NCBI GenBank assembly: GCA_934500835.1
Contig: CAKSTR010000004.1
Location: forward strand, 1-64,000
DNA length: 64,000 nucleotides
Source: an uncultured Paracoccaceae bacterium
GTDB lineage: Bacteria; Pseudomonadota; Alphaproteobacteria; Rhodobacterales; Rhodobacteraceae
Direction of reading: 5' to 3'
Part shown: positions 31,236 to 40,374 of the stretch, piece by piece
Numbering within the stretch: position 1 is the stretch's first letter
Layout: each line of letters begins with the position of its first letter
Notes under the pieces: model-generated
The model's database searches: none
The model's input: only the letters and a program-made list of their open reading frames with translations
What the model was told of the DNA's origin: nothing
Made by a program: the position numbers and the translations under genes

Positions 31236-31375
31236 GGCTGATGTCCTGTTGCTGCCTGTCCGGCCCTGCGCCGGAAAGCTAGATATTTATCAGGACGCAG
31301 TATGATTCAAGACGGCCCGGGCGGCAATGCGGATTGCGGCGGGCAGATATGGCATGTCCGCCCACCACAGGCCGG

Positions 31376-34300
31376 TCACGCCCCGATGGCAACCCTGCGG
31401 AACGGCCCCGGACCGAACCTGGACGACAGTTGCGCCACGGCGATATCGAAAGGCCCCGTCACGCCGTCTGACGTCTGGGCCGATGGCGGATAGCTGAAAG
31501 AGGGCATCGGTTCCTGATATTCGGCAAGGACGGTCTGACCCGACATGATGCGCACGAGGTAGCTCTCCGTCTCCTCGCCCAATGGCACTTCGCCCTGCTG
31601 CCAGGTGTCGCCCTCGATGCGGGTGCGACGGACCCATCTCGCGGCAACCGTCTGGCCTGCGATGCCCGAAGCGATCAGATGGCTGACCGGGTAGGGCCGC
31701 AGCCCGATGCCGTCGAATGCCTCGGCCCGGGCAACGACGGCAGGATCATCATAGCCGCGCGCGGTCGCGCCAATCCGGTAGTGCCTCAGCAGGCCACGGG
31801 CGCCGGGGGCGAGGTCAATCTGCTGCAGCGCGCGGTCAAGCAGAACCACCGTGCTGCCGGCCGGCCATTCCGGCGGCATGACGCCGTCCGTGCCCGCCTG
31901 TCCCCGCAGCCGCAACGACAGCTCATAGGTATCGGGGGCAACCAGTTCGGCGCTGGCGAACTGGAAAACCTCCCAATTGCCGCTGGTGCCGTCGCCGATC
32001 GCCATTGAATTCGCCCCGTTCAGAACCGATCCCGGCGCGGCCGAACTGAGATGCCCCCCCGCAATCCTGACACGGAGCGGCGCTCCCCTGTCCCACAGGC
32101 CGGGCCGGGCAGCGGCCATCGGGCTTTCGGTCAGGCCGATGATCGCGGGGGCGGCAATGACGCGGTTCAACTCGAACCCCGATCCGGCATCGGCCGAGGA
32201 CCAGAGGCCAACCGCCCCCGGCCACGGCTCTGCGGTGACGGCAAGATGGGGCGCATGGGGCACTTCATCGCCGGTCATCAGCGGCAGGTCCAGGAAGACC
32301 GGAAAGGTGGGAACCGGCGCCTCGAAACTGCGCGTCGAAAAGACCTCCTCGGGCATATCGGCGGGCTGATAGGTGCCGGTCTCGACGCGCACGGCTTCTA
32401 CCGCACGGACATCGCCCGACTCGACCCGGTCGATCCGCCACCGCCCCCCCTGCAACGCGACGGTATCGCCAGCCCCGATGTCCAGCCGTGACGGGGGCAG
32501 AGAAAACCGAATACTGTCGCGACCGATGCGATCCTCTGCCAGCCAACGGTATGTCACAGCGCGCGCCTCGGCCGCAGTGAGGCCAAGCGCAAGCTCGGTT
32601 GCAGCCACCGCCCGCAGGTCCTCATCGGGATGGCGCGCCTCTGCGGCACGGGTCACGAAATCCCCCTGAACATCGACATAGCTCAATCGCAGGGTGCCGC
32701 TGCATTCCGCAGCGCCAAGCCGGATCAGTTCGGCGAAGCCGTCTGTGTCCTCACCAACCGCCAGTTCATTCGCATCCAGAACATGATCAACCCGCCCGTC
32801 CCGCAGGAAAAGCTGCAAATGCCCGTCGCGTTCCGCCGCCTCGGCCGCGTATCCCAGCAAAAGAGGTTGCAGCCCCGCCCTTCCCGACTGCACCTGATCA
32901 ATGGCATAGCCGCGAACGACACCGTGCAGCCCCCCGGTGTCCAGTGCCAAGACCCCGCTCTGGGCACAGATTTCGCGCACGACGGCATCAAGCGGCTGGT
33001 TCGTCGCCCTTCCGTTCAGCCAATGCCCGCGCGCATATGATCCGCCATCGGCCCAGAGATCGGACTGGGCGGGAAAGGCTGGGAAGGGCCGCGCATCCCA
33101 GGCCCAGGCATGCGAATGCTCCATATCCACCATCGGCCCGCCATAGATCGCCGAGACCGGGTTCATTGCCGGGTCCGCGAAATGTCCGGCCATCGCCCGC
33201 AGGTACTGCATCTGGATCAGATCATCACGCCGACCAGTCGATCCGCGCGGCAGGCCCGATTCAGAAGACCGCGCATCAAGGAACCGGTTTGGCTGATTGG
33301 TGCCCTTGTCGATTGCCGCACATCCGTATTCGGTGAAACGGATCGGCTTCGACTGCGGCACCCAGGCGGTTGGCGCCGGATTGCGGATGCCGCCGATCCG
33401 CTGGTGATGGCTGTGCGACCACCAGCCCGCCAGGTCCTTTGCCCGAAAGACCCAGGGCTCCTGATGTTCCCCGTCGGTTATCGGCTCACGGCGCTGAAAC
33501 GTCTCGGCCTCGGGCGAGTCATAGAACCAGTCATGATGCTCGCCACCGGCAATGTTCGCCCGCAGATAGTCAAGCTTGTAGAGGCTGCCCCAGGCCTCGT
33601 CCGCGTGCCCTTCCTCGTCCCGCCAGTCCGACAGCGGCATGTAATTGTCGATGCCGACGAAATCGACGTCCGGGCTGGACCAGAGCGGATCCAGCGGAAA
33701 GTAGAGATTCCCGCTCGCTTGGTATCCGGCATACTCGGACCAGTCCGCTGCGTAGCTGATCTTGCAGTCAGGCCCGAGGATCGCCTTCACCTCAGCCGCA
33801 AGCTGCACAAGCTGGGTCACGGCGGGGAAACTGTCCCCGCCCCCGCGGATCTGCACCAGCGATCGCATCTCGGACCCAATGCAGAACGCATCTACCCCGC
33901 CCGCCGCGGCACAAAGATGGGCATAGTGCAGGATGAACCGGCGAAACCCCCATTCTTCCGGCCCTGCATAGCTGACCTCGGTGCCCGTGCACCCGAAATC
34001 GCCGGGCGAGGCCGCGCCGAAGAAGGCCGCAACCTCGGCCGCAGCCCCCGGTGTCCGGTCGCTGGTGCCCTGACGTCCGGGGGCTATCGCAGTCGTGATC
34101 CTGCCCCGCCGGGGCAGCGCCGGCTGCCCGACTGCCCCGCGCCAGGGATCGGGCAGGACGTTCCCGTCAAGTTGCTCCATCAGGATGAAGGGATAGAACA
34201 TCACCTCCATCCCCTCGGCCCGGATCGCCCGGATCGCCTCGATGACCGAGGCATCCGCCGGCGTGCCGCCATAGATCGACTGCCCCTCGACCTGCGGCAC

Positions 34301-35272
34301 CACTTGCGCCGATGCCCGCGTGATTCCGCCGGCGCGCCAGGGCATTCCAATCCCGTCCAGTTGCGCCTGCTCGACTTTCGGCCGCACCTGACACGCGCCG
34401 CAGCGCAGATCATTCCCGAACCACGACACCACCAGCGAGACCGAACCGCAATTCGGCAATTCGGTCACCAGATGCTCAAGCGAGGTCGCGAAATCCGTCC
34501 GGCCCGAGGCGGTATGAACGTTGGTCGAGACATTTCTGCCCAAGCCGTGGTTCATATGGACCGGCGTGGTCGCCAGCGCGTATTCACCGGTTCCCGGAAT
34601 CATCGCCACTGCCCGCACCGCCTCATGCAGCGAAGGTTCGGCGCCGGGCCGCGTTATGGCCGGCCGCACCACCTCGAACGAGAATTGCGGCACCCTGTTG
34701 CCGTAGGGCGTCAGATCCAGATCCTCGATGACCACATAGGCAATGCCGCGATAAGCCGGGGCATTTCCGCCCCCTTCCACCGCCTCGATCCGGGGATCGG
34801 GAAGTTGCGTCTCGCTGCCGCTATAGATCCGCAGATTCAAGTCATCGGGCGACATCTCGTTGCCATCGGCCCAAATCCGCCCGACCTTCAGGATCTTGCC
34901 TTCGCACAGGGCGATCGCAAGGCTGATGGAATAGCTGTACTCGGCCACCTTCGGCCGAGGCAGGCCCTTGCCACCGCCCCGTCTGGTGACATTCTCCTGA
35001 AAGCGTGTCGTCCAGATCAGCTGTCCGGCAACCCGCATCCGCCCCCAGACCTGCCCCACCGGCGCGCCTTCCGAAGCGCCGGTCAGCCGCAGCCGGTCGA
35101 TCCGGCCAACCTCCACGGCTTCGGACCCGCCTCCGATGATCCGCTGGTCGATGCCGCGTCCGATGGTGGCGCCGATGGCACGGCCGATGACCGCCCCCGA
35201 AAGCCCAAGGACAGTGCCGCCGAAGCCGGCTCCAACCGCCGCGCCGGCCGCCGATAGAAGAAGGGTCGCCAT
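31376..35272 (-). CDS. GTA tail hub/host-recognition protein (g15, 'megatron')
   Basis: The large baseplate protein at the tail tip of the gene transfer agent. 1298 residues, the length seen in RcGTA g15. The N-terminal 120 residues contain Gly/Ala-rich hydrophobic stretches (GAAVGAGFGGTVLG) of membrane-active type. A TIM-barrel domain lies at about 430-750 (FRRFILHYAHLCAAAGGVDAFCIGSEMR, CKISYAADWSEY, FTEYGCAA). The rest is a tail-hub fold with a beta-rich C-terminus. Three bases downstream of g14. No truncation seen. Confidence 0.88.
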   Translation of the reverse strand: MATLLLSAAGAAVGAGFGGTVLGLSGAVIGRAIGATIGRGIDQRIIGGGSEAVEVGRIDRLRLTGASEGAPVGQVWGRMRVAGQLIWTTRFQENVTRRGGGKGLPRPKVAEYSYSISLAIALCEGKILKVGRIWADGNEMSPDDLNLRIYSGSETQLPDPRIEAVEGGGNAPAYRGIAYVVIEDLDLTPYGNRVPQFSFEVVRPAITRPGAEPSLHEAVRAVAMIPGTGEYALATTPVHMNHGLGRNVSTNVHTASGRTDFATSLEHLVTELPNCGSVSLVVSWFGNDLRCGACQVRPKVEQAQLDGIGMPWRAGGITRASAQVVPQVEGQSIYGGTPADASVIEAIRAIRAEGMEVMFYPFILMEQLDGNVLPDPWRGAVGQPALPRRGRITTAIAPGRQGTSDRTPGAAAEVAAFFGAASPGDFGCTGTEVSYAGPEEWGFRRFILHYAHLCAAAGGVDAFCIGSEMRSLVQIRGGGDSFPAVTQLVQLAAEVKAILGPDCKISYAADWSEYAGYQASGNLYFPLDPLWSSPDVDFVGIDNYMPLSDWRDEEGHADEAWGSLYKLDYLRANIAGGEHHDWFYDSPEAETFQRREPITDGEHQEPWVFRAKDLAGWWSHSHHQRIGGIRNPAPTAWVPQSKPIRFTEYGCAAIDKGTNQPNRFLDARSSESGLPRGSTGRRDDLIQMQYLRAMAGHFADPAMNPVSAIYGGPMVDMEHSHAWAWDARPFPAFPAQSDLWADGGSYARGHWLNGRATNQPLDAVVREICAQSGVLALDTGGLHGVVRGYAIDQVQSGRAGLQPLLLGYAAEAAERDGHLQLFLRDGRVDHVLDANELAVGEDTDGFAELIRLGAAECSGTLRLSYVDVQGDFVTRAAEARHPDEDLRAVAATELALGLTAAEARAVTYRWLAEDRIGRDSIRFSLPPSRLDIGAGDTVALQGGRWRIDRVESGDVRAVEAVRVETGTYQPADMPEEVFSTRSFEAPVPTFPVFLDLPLMTGDEVPHAPHLAVTAEPWPGAVGLWSSADAGSGFELNRVIAAPAIIGLTESPMAAARPGLWDRGAPLRVRIAGGHLSSAAPGSVLNGANSMAIGDGTSGNWEVFQFASAELVAPDTYELSLRLRGQAGTDGVMPPEWPAGSTVVLLDRALQQIDLAPGARGLLRHYRIGATARGYDDPAVVARAEAFDGIGLRPYPVSHLIASGIAGQTVAARWVRRTRIEGDTWQQGEVPLGEETESYLVRIMSGQTVLAEYQEPMPSFSYPPSAQTSDGVTGPFDIAVAQLSSRFGPGPFRRVAIGA

Positions 35273-35274
35273 GA

Positions 35275-35718
35275 TCAGGGGGCTCCGTCAGGAAATGCAA
35301 AACGCGCCGCGATGCGGCGGCGCCAGGGCGCGGTCAAAGGGCTCTCTGTGACGCAATGGCCGCTGTAGGCATGGATGAAGCGCGCGTTCACGCCGGTCTC
35401 GGTCTGCACGCCAAGATGCTTGGCAACATGGCCTGCCCGCATGCGGAAAAGGATCACATCGCCGACAAAATCCGCGTCACCGGACCTTGGGCAAAGCAGC
35501 CGGCAACCCGCGCGATACAGGACCTCGTCACCCGTCGGTTCCGCCCAATCCGCAGTATACGCCGGCACCACCTCTGGTTCCTGTCCGTAAAGCGCCCGCC
35601 AGATGCCTCGCAGCAGACCAAGACAATCCGCGCCACCGCCCCGGCAACTGGCCTGATGTACATAGGGCGTCCCAAGCCAAAGCCGCGCCTCGGCGACTGC
35701 CCGTTCGCCGATCTTCAT
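35275..35718 (-). CDS. GTA NlpC/P60 cell-wall peptidase (g14)
   Basis: 147 residues. A cysteine peptidase expected to help the GTA particle cross peptidoglycan. The nucleophile is C32 in GGGADCLGLLRG and the histidine is H97 in MRAGHVAKHLGV. The start at 35718 overlaps the g13 stop (ATGA). Confidence 0.88.
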   Translation of the reverse strand: MKIGERAVAEARLWLGTPYVHQASCRGGGADCLGLLRGIWRALYGQEPEVVPAYTADWAEPTGDEVLYRAGCRLLCPRSGDADFVGDVILFRMRAGHVAKHLGVQTETGVNARFIHAYSGHCVTESPLTAPWRRRIAARFAFPDGAP

Positions 35719-36617
35719 CCCGATCTCGCCCCCGCAAAAACCGAACCGCCGCCGGTGTTCTGTCCTGCCCGTGGATAGGCGGTCAGCCAGTCCTCGCCGG
35801 GAATATGCGGAAACCCCCGGAAATTGAGCATGTTGGCGAACTTCAACCGGCAGGTCTCAGGCCGCTTGTCACAACCGGCAGCAATGCGAATCCGATCGCC
35901 CGGCCGAATCTCTGCACGCAGTCCGTGCCATAGCTCGATCACCCGGCCGGGGCCGGAAATGCGATCCGCCTTGACCATTCCGATCAACCCGACCGCCTCT
36001 CCGCTCAGGATGTCGATGCGGCCCAGGTCGAACCAGCGGTCATCGAAACCGCCAAACTCGGAAAAGCAAAGCAGGCGGCGCTCCGGGTCGATCTCCTCGA
36101 TTTCGCGTTCGGTGACGTAGCCGGGGCGGGTCATATCGAACCGGCAGCGCCCATCCCCCAGAACGGCCGAGCAGTCCCGCGTATAAGCCAGCCCGACGGG
36201 CTGGTTCAGCATCTCGGACAACCCGCGCAACTCGGCCCGGAACGCGGCACCGGACCGGCTGACCTCGCCCAGACTGCCGCGGAAAAGCTCCGCCCGCTGC
36301 GATACGTCGGCCCAGTTGACGAGCCAGATCCGCACCTCGGCCGCATCATAGCGCCCGGCCGCCAGATCCCGCTCCGTGATCGCGTCATCGTTCAGCGCGC
36401 CCACAGCCTCGGTATTGTCCACGGCAAGGCCGGTGCATTGCTGCAAGGCGCGCGCCGTCAAGCCGGAGCCGGCCCGATGCAGCAGCCCGTCCATCACCAG
36501 ATCGCAGTCGTGGTCGGTAAACCCCAGGATCTGACCGTCCCGCCTTGTGACAGACCAGACGCGGCAGGTCGTGGTGGCCCCGCCCATCAGATGCCCCTTC
36601 AGCCCGTCACGGATCAT
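35715..36617 (-). CDS. GTA tail hub protein (g13, DUF2163)
   Basis: 300 residues. Recognised by TTCRVWSVTRRDGQILGFTDHD at the N-terminus, LFRGSLGEVSRSGAAFRAEL, and the C-terminal CDKRPETCRLKFANMLNFRG. Four cysteines (in CSAVLGDGRC and the C-terminal motif) fit the iron-sulfur site reported for the RcGTA hub; that assignment is from family knowledge. The start overlaps g12 by ATGA. Confidence 0.87.
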   Translation of the reverse strand: MIRDGLKGHLMGGATTTCRVWSVTRRDGQILGFTDHDCDLVMDGLLHRAGSGLTARALQQCTGLAVDNTEAVGALNDDAITERDLAAGRYDAAEVRIWLVNWADVSQRAELFRGSLGEVSRSGAAFRAELRGLSEMLNQPVGLAYTRDCSAVLGDGRCRFDMTRPGYVTEREIEEIDPERRLLCFSEFGGFDDRWFDLGRIDILSGEAVGLIGMVKADRISGPGRVIELWHGLRAEIRPGDRIRIAAGCDKRPETCRLKFANMLNFRGFPHIPGEDWLTAYPRAGQNTGGGSVFAGARSG

Positions 36618-37246
36618 ACCCGGATCTCCACGACAGGAACCGCCGGAACATCGCCGGCCTGGAATGAGGCCACCGAGGTCTGGATGTGGTCGGTGTCAAA
36701 GCGCACCGGCACATCGAACTCGAACCCCGCGCTGATCTCGGTCCCAAGGGCCGGCGGCGTGTCGAAGGTCAAAAGGCCCGTCGCCGCGTCCACCTCGAAC
36801 TCCAGCCCGGCCACCTTCGGGTCCTGCGCCACGGCCACAAGGACCGTGCCCGCAACCGGCTTCACCACCGGTCGTACATAGATTTCCTGGCCTGACCGGT
36901 AGGTCTTCTGCAACTGGAACACCCTCTGCACGCCGTCCCCGGTGCCGATGATCTGGTCCAAAGCCGCCGGCGTTCGCGACGCCGCGCAGGATCTGTGATC
37001 CGACCAGTCCTTCCAGCGAAATCCGTGCAACCGACCGCGCCGCGCCTCGAAAAAGGCGATCAGCGTTTCGACATCATCCAGAGACCGCAACCCCAGCCCT
37101 GCGTCATAACGGCGGCGCGAATGGGCCCAAGGGGTGTTGCGCTCTTCATGGCCGTTCTGCAGCGCCACCACTTCGGTGCGCCGCTCCGGCCCGCCAACCG
37201 AGCCGAAGCTCAGGTTCGCGGGAAATCTGATCTCGTGAAAGGCCAT
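36614..37246 (-). CDS. GTA distal tail protein (g12, DUF2460)
   Basis: 210 residues. The family signature is clear: MAFHEIRFPANLSFGSVGGP, HEERNTPWAHSRRRYDAG, FFEARRGRLHGFRWKDW. The C-terminal half is beta-rich. It lies nine bases downstream of g11 and overlaps g13. Confidence 0.88.
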   Translation of the reverse strand: MAFHEIRFPANLSFGSVGGPERRTEVVALQNGHEERNTPWAHSRRRYDAGLGLRSLDDVETLIAFFEARRGRLHGFRWKDWSDHRSCAASRTPAALDQIIGTGDGVQRVFQLQKTYRSGQEIYVRPVVKPVAGTVLVAVAQDPKVAGLEFEVDAATGLLTFDTPPALGTEISAGFEFDVPVRFDTDHIQTSVASFQAGDVPAVPVVEIRV

Positions 37247-37255
37247 CTTGCGTCC

Positions 37256-37909
37256 TCACCTGTTGCGCTGACCGCGGGCCAGCGCCCGGCCCACCTGCGC
37301 GGCGATCTGGCTCTGGCTGCGCTGGAAGCCCTGCACATCGGGGGTCTGGATGTTCATCACCACATTCACCGGCCGGCCCCCGCCCGCCGCCTGGACGCCC
37401 AGCCTGCCATCGGCGCCGCGCGCCAGCGGCATGATCGCCTCTGGCCCCGCCTCGCCCATCAGTCCGCGGCCGCCACGCATCGGGAATGCCGTCGGAGAGG
37501 AGACCACCCCGCCATTGGCAAAGGGCATCACCTTGCCCTGAAGAAAGGCCCCTCCCGCCGCGAAGGGCATCAACCCGCCCAACAGTCCCGCAATCCCTTC
37601 GGCCAATGCCCCGCCCATGGAATTCGTCACCGGCCGCATGGCGATGTTGTAGATCGTGTCGCTGATCGTCCTGCCGATGCCCCGCAGCGCGTCAGACAGC
37701 TTCATCCCGTCGAAGACCAACCCGTCGAAGGCGCGGCGCAAACCGCCGCCAAGGCCCCGCGACAGGGTGTTCATCTCGCGCCCGGTAAAGATCATCGTGT
37801 CCCGCATCCGCGACATCTCGGCGTCGAATGCCGCCACCATCGCCGCCGAAGCGCCAAGGCTCTCCTCAAGCGCCGTCAGCTGGTCCAACAGGACCTCTGC
37901 CTTGTCCAT
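37256..37909 (-). CDS. GTA tail tape measure protein (g11)
   Basis: 217 residues, short as expected for the stubby GTA tail. Helical N-terminus (LLDQLTALEESLGASAAM), a hydrophobic centre (GGALAEGIAGLLGGLMPFAAGG) and a C-terminal GEAGPEAIMPLARGADGRLG, a tape-measure signature. ATG 37909 has AGGGGA six bases upstream, so it overlaps the upstream gene by 44 bases. Confidence 0.85.
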   Translation of the reverse strand: MDKAEVLLDQLTALEESLGASAAMVAAFDAEMSRMRDTMIFTGREMNTLSRGLGGGLRRAFDGLVFDGMKLSDALRGIGRTISDTIYNIAMRPVTNSMGGALAEGIAGLLGGLMPFAAGGAFLQGKVMPFANGGVVSSPTAFPMRGGRGLMGEAGPEAIMPLARGADGRLGVQAAGGGRPVNVVMNIQTPDVQGFQRSQSQIAAQVGRALARGQRNR

Positions 37910-38111
37910 CGTGTTTCCCCTGTTCCGATACATCCGGGAACGCTGCGGCCAGTTCCGCCAGCCGCGCCCGCGTCAGGGGCGGAGCCATCTGCCCCGCCCC
38001 CAGCATGATCCGCAATTCCACCGGGCTCAGGCGCCAGAAGGCGGAAGGCTCAAGCCCCAGTTCCCGAAGCCCGGCCCGCATCAGGCCGGCCCAGTCGATC
38101 GCGGCGCTCAC
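37866..38111 (-). CDS. GTA tail assembly chaperone (g10.1-type)
   Basis: 81 residues. IDWAGLMRAGLRELGLEPSA and FWRLSPVELRIMLGA are signatures of the phage tail assembly chaperone family found between g10 and g11 in RcGTA-like clusters. Start overlaps the g10 stop. Confidence 0.82.
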   Translation of the reverse strand: MSAAIDWAGLMRAGLRELGLEPSAFWRLSPVELRIMLGAGQMAPPLTRARLAELAAAFPDVSEQGKHDGQGRGPVGPADGA

Positions 38112-38428
38112 GCTTCGCCCGGCAGGGCGAAGGCACGGGCCAGAAGCTCCGCCGCCGCCCGGGCCGCCTCCACCGGCCCGCCGTGGATTTCCACCCGCAG
38201 AAGGTCGGCCGCCGTGCCCTGCCAGCCGCCGCCCCGCAGGCCCGCGACGATCAGTGCCAGAACGTCACGGGTCGAGAAGCGTCCCGCCTCGAAACGTTCG
38301 ACCAGATCCAGCAGCGACCCGGCCTCCAGCGCGGCTTCCAGCTCCGCCAGGGCGCCAAGGGTCAGCCTGGCCACCCGCCGCTGCCCATCCAGCATCAGGG
38401 CGACCTCTCCCGCCCATGGATTCGCCAT
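38108..38428 (-). CDS. GTA tail chaperone-like protein (g10)
   Basis: 106 residues. MANPWAGEVALMLDGQ and RLTLGALAELEAALEAGSL mark the GTA gp10 / phage tail-tube initiator family. It precedes the g10.1 gene with a four-base overlap and lies 13 bases after the major tail protein gene. Structural or chaperone role during tail tube assembly. Confidence 0.82.
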   Translation of the reverse strand: MANPWAGEVALMLDGQRRVARLTLGALAELEAALEAGSLLDLVERFEAGRFSTRDVLALIVAGLRGGGWQGTAADLLRVEIHGGPVEAARAAAELLARAFALPGEA

Positions 38429-38441
38429 CTGCAGGACCCCG

Positions 38442-38855
38442 TCACAGTGCGGTGAAGGTCAGAACGCCTGCCGAAGCCAGGGTCAGCTCATAGCTCGCTT
38501 CGCCATTGTGGCTGCCGGCATATTCCAGCGCCGTCATCTGGAAAGCCCCTTCGACAACACCGAAATCGGGGATCACGACCTGGAATTTCGGGATTTCGCC
38601 GTCAAAGAAGATCTGCCGCGCCCTCTCATCGGTGTTCGCATCGCGGAACACGCCCGAGCCGGAAATCGTCGCGGATTTCACCCCCGCGCCCGCCAGCAAT
38701 TCGCGCCAGCCGCCCTGGCTTTCCAGACTGGTGACATCCACCGTCTCTGCGTTGAAGCTGATGCGGGTCGCACGCAGGCCCGCGATGGTTTCGAACTGAC
38801 CGTCCCCGGTCTGGTCGATCTTGATCAAAAGGTCCTTGCCGGCCTGGACAGCCAT
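38442..38855 (-). CDS. GTA major tail protein (g9)
   Basis: 137 residues. AVQAGKDLLIKIDQTGDG at the N-terminus and the beta-sandwich pattern (TISGSGVFRDANTDERARQIFF) are the tail-tube signature. This protein stacks to form the short tail. ATG 38855 follows AGGGAGATGAGCC. Confidence 0.88.
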   Translation of the reverse strand: MAVQAGKDLLIKIDQTGDGQFETIAGLRATRISFNAETVDVTSLESQGGWRELLAGAGVKSATISGSGVFRDANTDERARQIFFDGEIPKFQVVIPDFGVVEGAFQMTALEYAGSHNGEASYELTLASAGVLTFTAL

Positions 38856-38897
38856 GGCTCATCTCCCTGGAAAGTCGTGGTTGTGACCCGAAGGCCG

Positions 38898-39293
38898 CTA
38901 AAGTTCGATACGGGCGCGGAAGGTCAGATCGATCCTGCGCACCTCGCCCTCGTCGATCCGCCGGGCGCTGGCGCGCAGGAACAGCAGGCTGGTCAGCCGC
39001 CCCCGGCCCAGGGTCATCGCCGTCCCGCTCAACGCATCGGAAACCGCAGATGCGATGGTCTTCGCGGTCTGAAACCCTGCGCCATCCGAGATGACGCTGA
39101 TCACCAGCCGATGCTCCGCCCCCGCGCCGCTTTTGTCCGAGGCGTCGCGCGCCTGCTCGGGCCCCAGCAGCACGAAGGTTCCCGGCGGCCCCGGAGGAAC
39201 CGCGTCATAGACTGCCACCCCGGCCAGAGCCGGCAGCGTCGTCAGCCGCTGGTAGATGGCCGCCTGCAAGGCGGCGGCGGCACCATAACTCAT
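38898..39293 (-). CDS. GTA head-tail joining protein (g8, DUF3168)
   Basis: 131 residues. SYGAAAALQAAIYQRLTTLPAL and VYDAVPPGPPGTFVLLGPE are the DUF3168 signature of tail-terminator/head completion proteins. Start overlaps the g7 stop by four bases. Confidence 0.85.
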   Translation of the reverse strand: MSYGAAAALQAAIYQRLTTLPALAGVAVYDAVPPGPPGTFVLLGPEQARDASDKSGAGAEHRLVISVISDGAGFQTAKTIASAVSDALSGTAMTLGRGRLTSLLFLRASARRIDEGEVRRIDLTFRARIEL

Positions 39294-39628
39294 ACCGGCG
39301 CCTCCTCACGGCAGAAGCAGGTCAGATAGCGGCCGGCCGGGTCACGCTCCGTCACCGCCAGGATCGTGAAGACCCGGCCCGCCTCACGCAGGCGCTGGTC
39401 GGGCTTCGGCCGGCTCGGCGCGCCCGCTGGCGCCGCCCGAACCGTGATGCGATAGGGAACCGAGGTCAGGACCACCTCCTCGCCCGCCGGATCACGCCCC
39501 GCCCCCGGGATGATCTCGGCCCAAAGCGTGCCAAGTGTCACCCAGGCTTGCGTGAACCCGCCTGCCCCGTCCGGGCTGCGGCTGCCTTCCAGCAACTCCA
39601 ACGCGCGGTTCAGATGCGGCGCCTTCAT
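39290..39628 (-). CDS. GTA head-tail adaptor (g7)
   Basis: 112 residues. LELLEGSRSPDGAGGFTQAW and LWAEIIPGAGRDPAGEE, with a C-terminal REAGRVFTILAVTERDPAGR, are features of the SPP1 gp16-type joining protein. The start at 39628 gives MKAPHLNRA and overlaps the g6 stop (ATGA); an upstream ATG has no such coupling. Confidence 0.83.
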   Translation of the reverse strand: MKAPHLNRALELLEGSRSPDGAGGFTQAWVTLGTLWAEIIPGAGRDPAGEEVVLTSVPYRITVRAAPAGAPSRPKPDQRLREAGRVFTILAVTERDPAGRYLTCFCREEAPV

Positions 39629-40227
39629 TTCCGGCCCCCGCCGCCAAGGACGCGCACCTGCCGCCACCGTTCGATCAGCGCGCCGACCCCTGGCGGAAAG
39701 CCCGTGCCGGAACTGCCATCGTCATGCCGATGCTCGTAGAACTCGGCCGCCAGCAGCAGCACCGCCTGCCGCAGATCGGCCGGCACATCCGTCCAGGCCG
39801 GGCCGAACCCGGCGTCGAATTCCACCACCGCCTGGCCATCCGTCGGCACTGTCGGCAAGGCCCCGCCCCTGCCGGCCAGCCGGGGACGATGGGCATCGAC
39901 GATCAGCCGCCAGGACCCTGCGGCCAGCACCGTGATTCCGCCCGCAGCATCCACCAGTGCTACGCTGACGATCTCGGACACCGGGGCCAGCGGCAGCGCC
40001 ACTTCGGCCGGGTCGCGCCAATGGCTTGCCACCCAGCGGAACCGGCGCCGAAGCAGCGCCTTGGCGATCCGCCCCTCGACGGCCGCAATCGCCGCCCGAA
40101 GCTGGCTTTCCAGCAAGGTGTCCTGCCCCTCGGGCAGCGCAAAGCCCGCGCCCATCCGAAGATGGTCCCTCAGCGCCGCCACGGGCAAGACCGCCCCCGG
40201 CACCACTGTCAACTCGGTCAACATCAT
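39625..40227 (-). CDS. GTA head-tail connector protein (g6)
   Basis: 200 residues. VAALRDHLRMGAGFALPEGQD, SQLRAAIAAVEGRIAKAL and VPADLRQAVLLLAAEFYEHR fit the phage gp6-like head-tail connector family. I place the start at 40227, six bases after GGAG; ATG 40245 is also in frame. It joins portal and tail. Confidence 0.82.
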   Translation of the reverse strand: MMLTELTVVPGAVLPVAALRDHLRMGAGFALPEGQDTLLESQLRAAIAAVEGRIAKALLRRRFRWVASHWRDPAEVALPLAPVSEIVSVALVDAAGGITVLAAGSWRLIVDAHRPRLAGRGGALPTVPTDGQAVVEFDAGFGPAWTDVPADLRQAVLLLAAEFYEHRHDDGSSGTGFPPGVGALIERWRQVRVLGGGGRK

Positions 40228-40374
40228 CTTCGTCTCCGATGCCATGCCTGAACCAATGGTGGACGCGCGCCTCTCCCGCTCCGCTCGGACGGAAGGGGGA
40301 GCAGCTAGACGGAACGGAAGGTCCGGCGCGCGCCCTGTCCCGGCCGCCTGCGGGGCCGGGAACAGCTGACCGCC

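Noticed and set aside
33110..35257. 715-codon plus-strand frame opposite GTA g15
   Set aside because: Shadow of the intact tail-hub gene.
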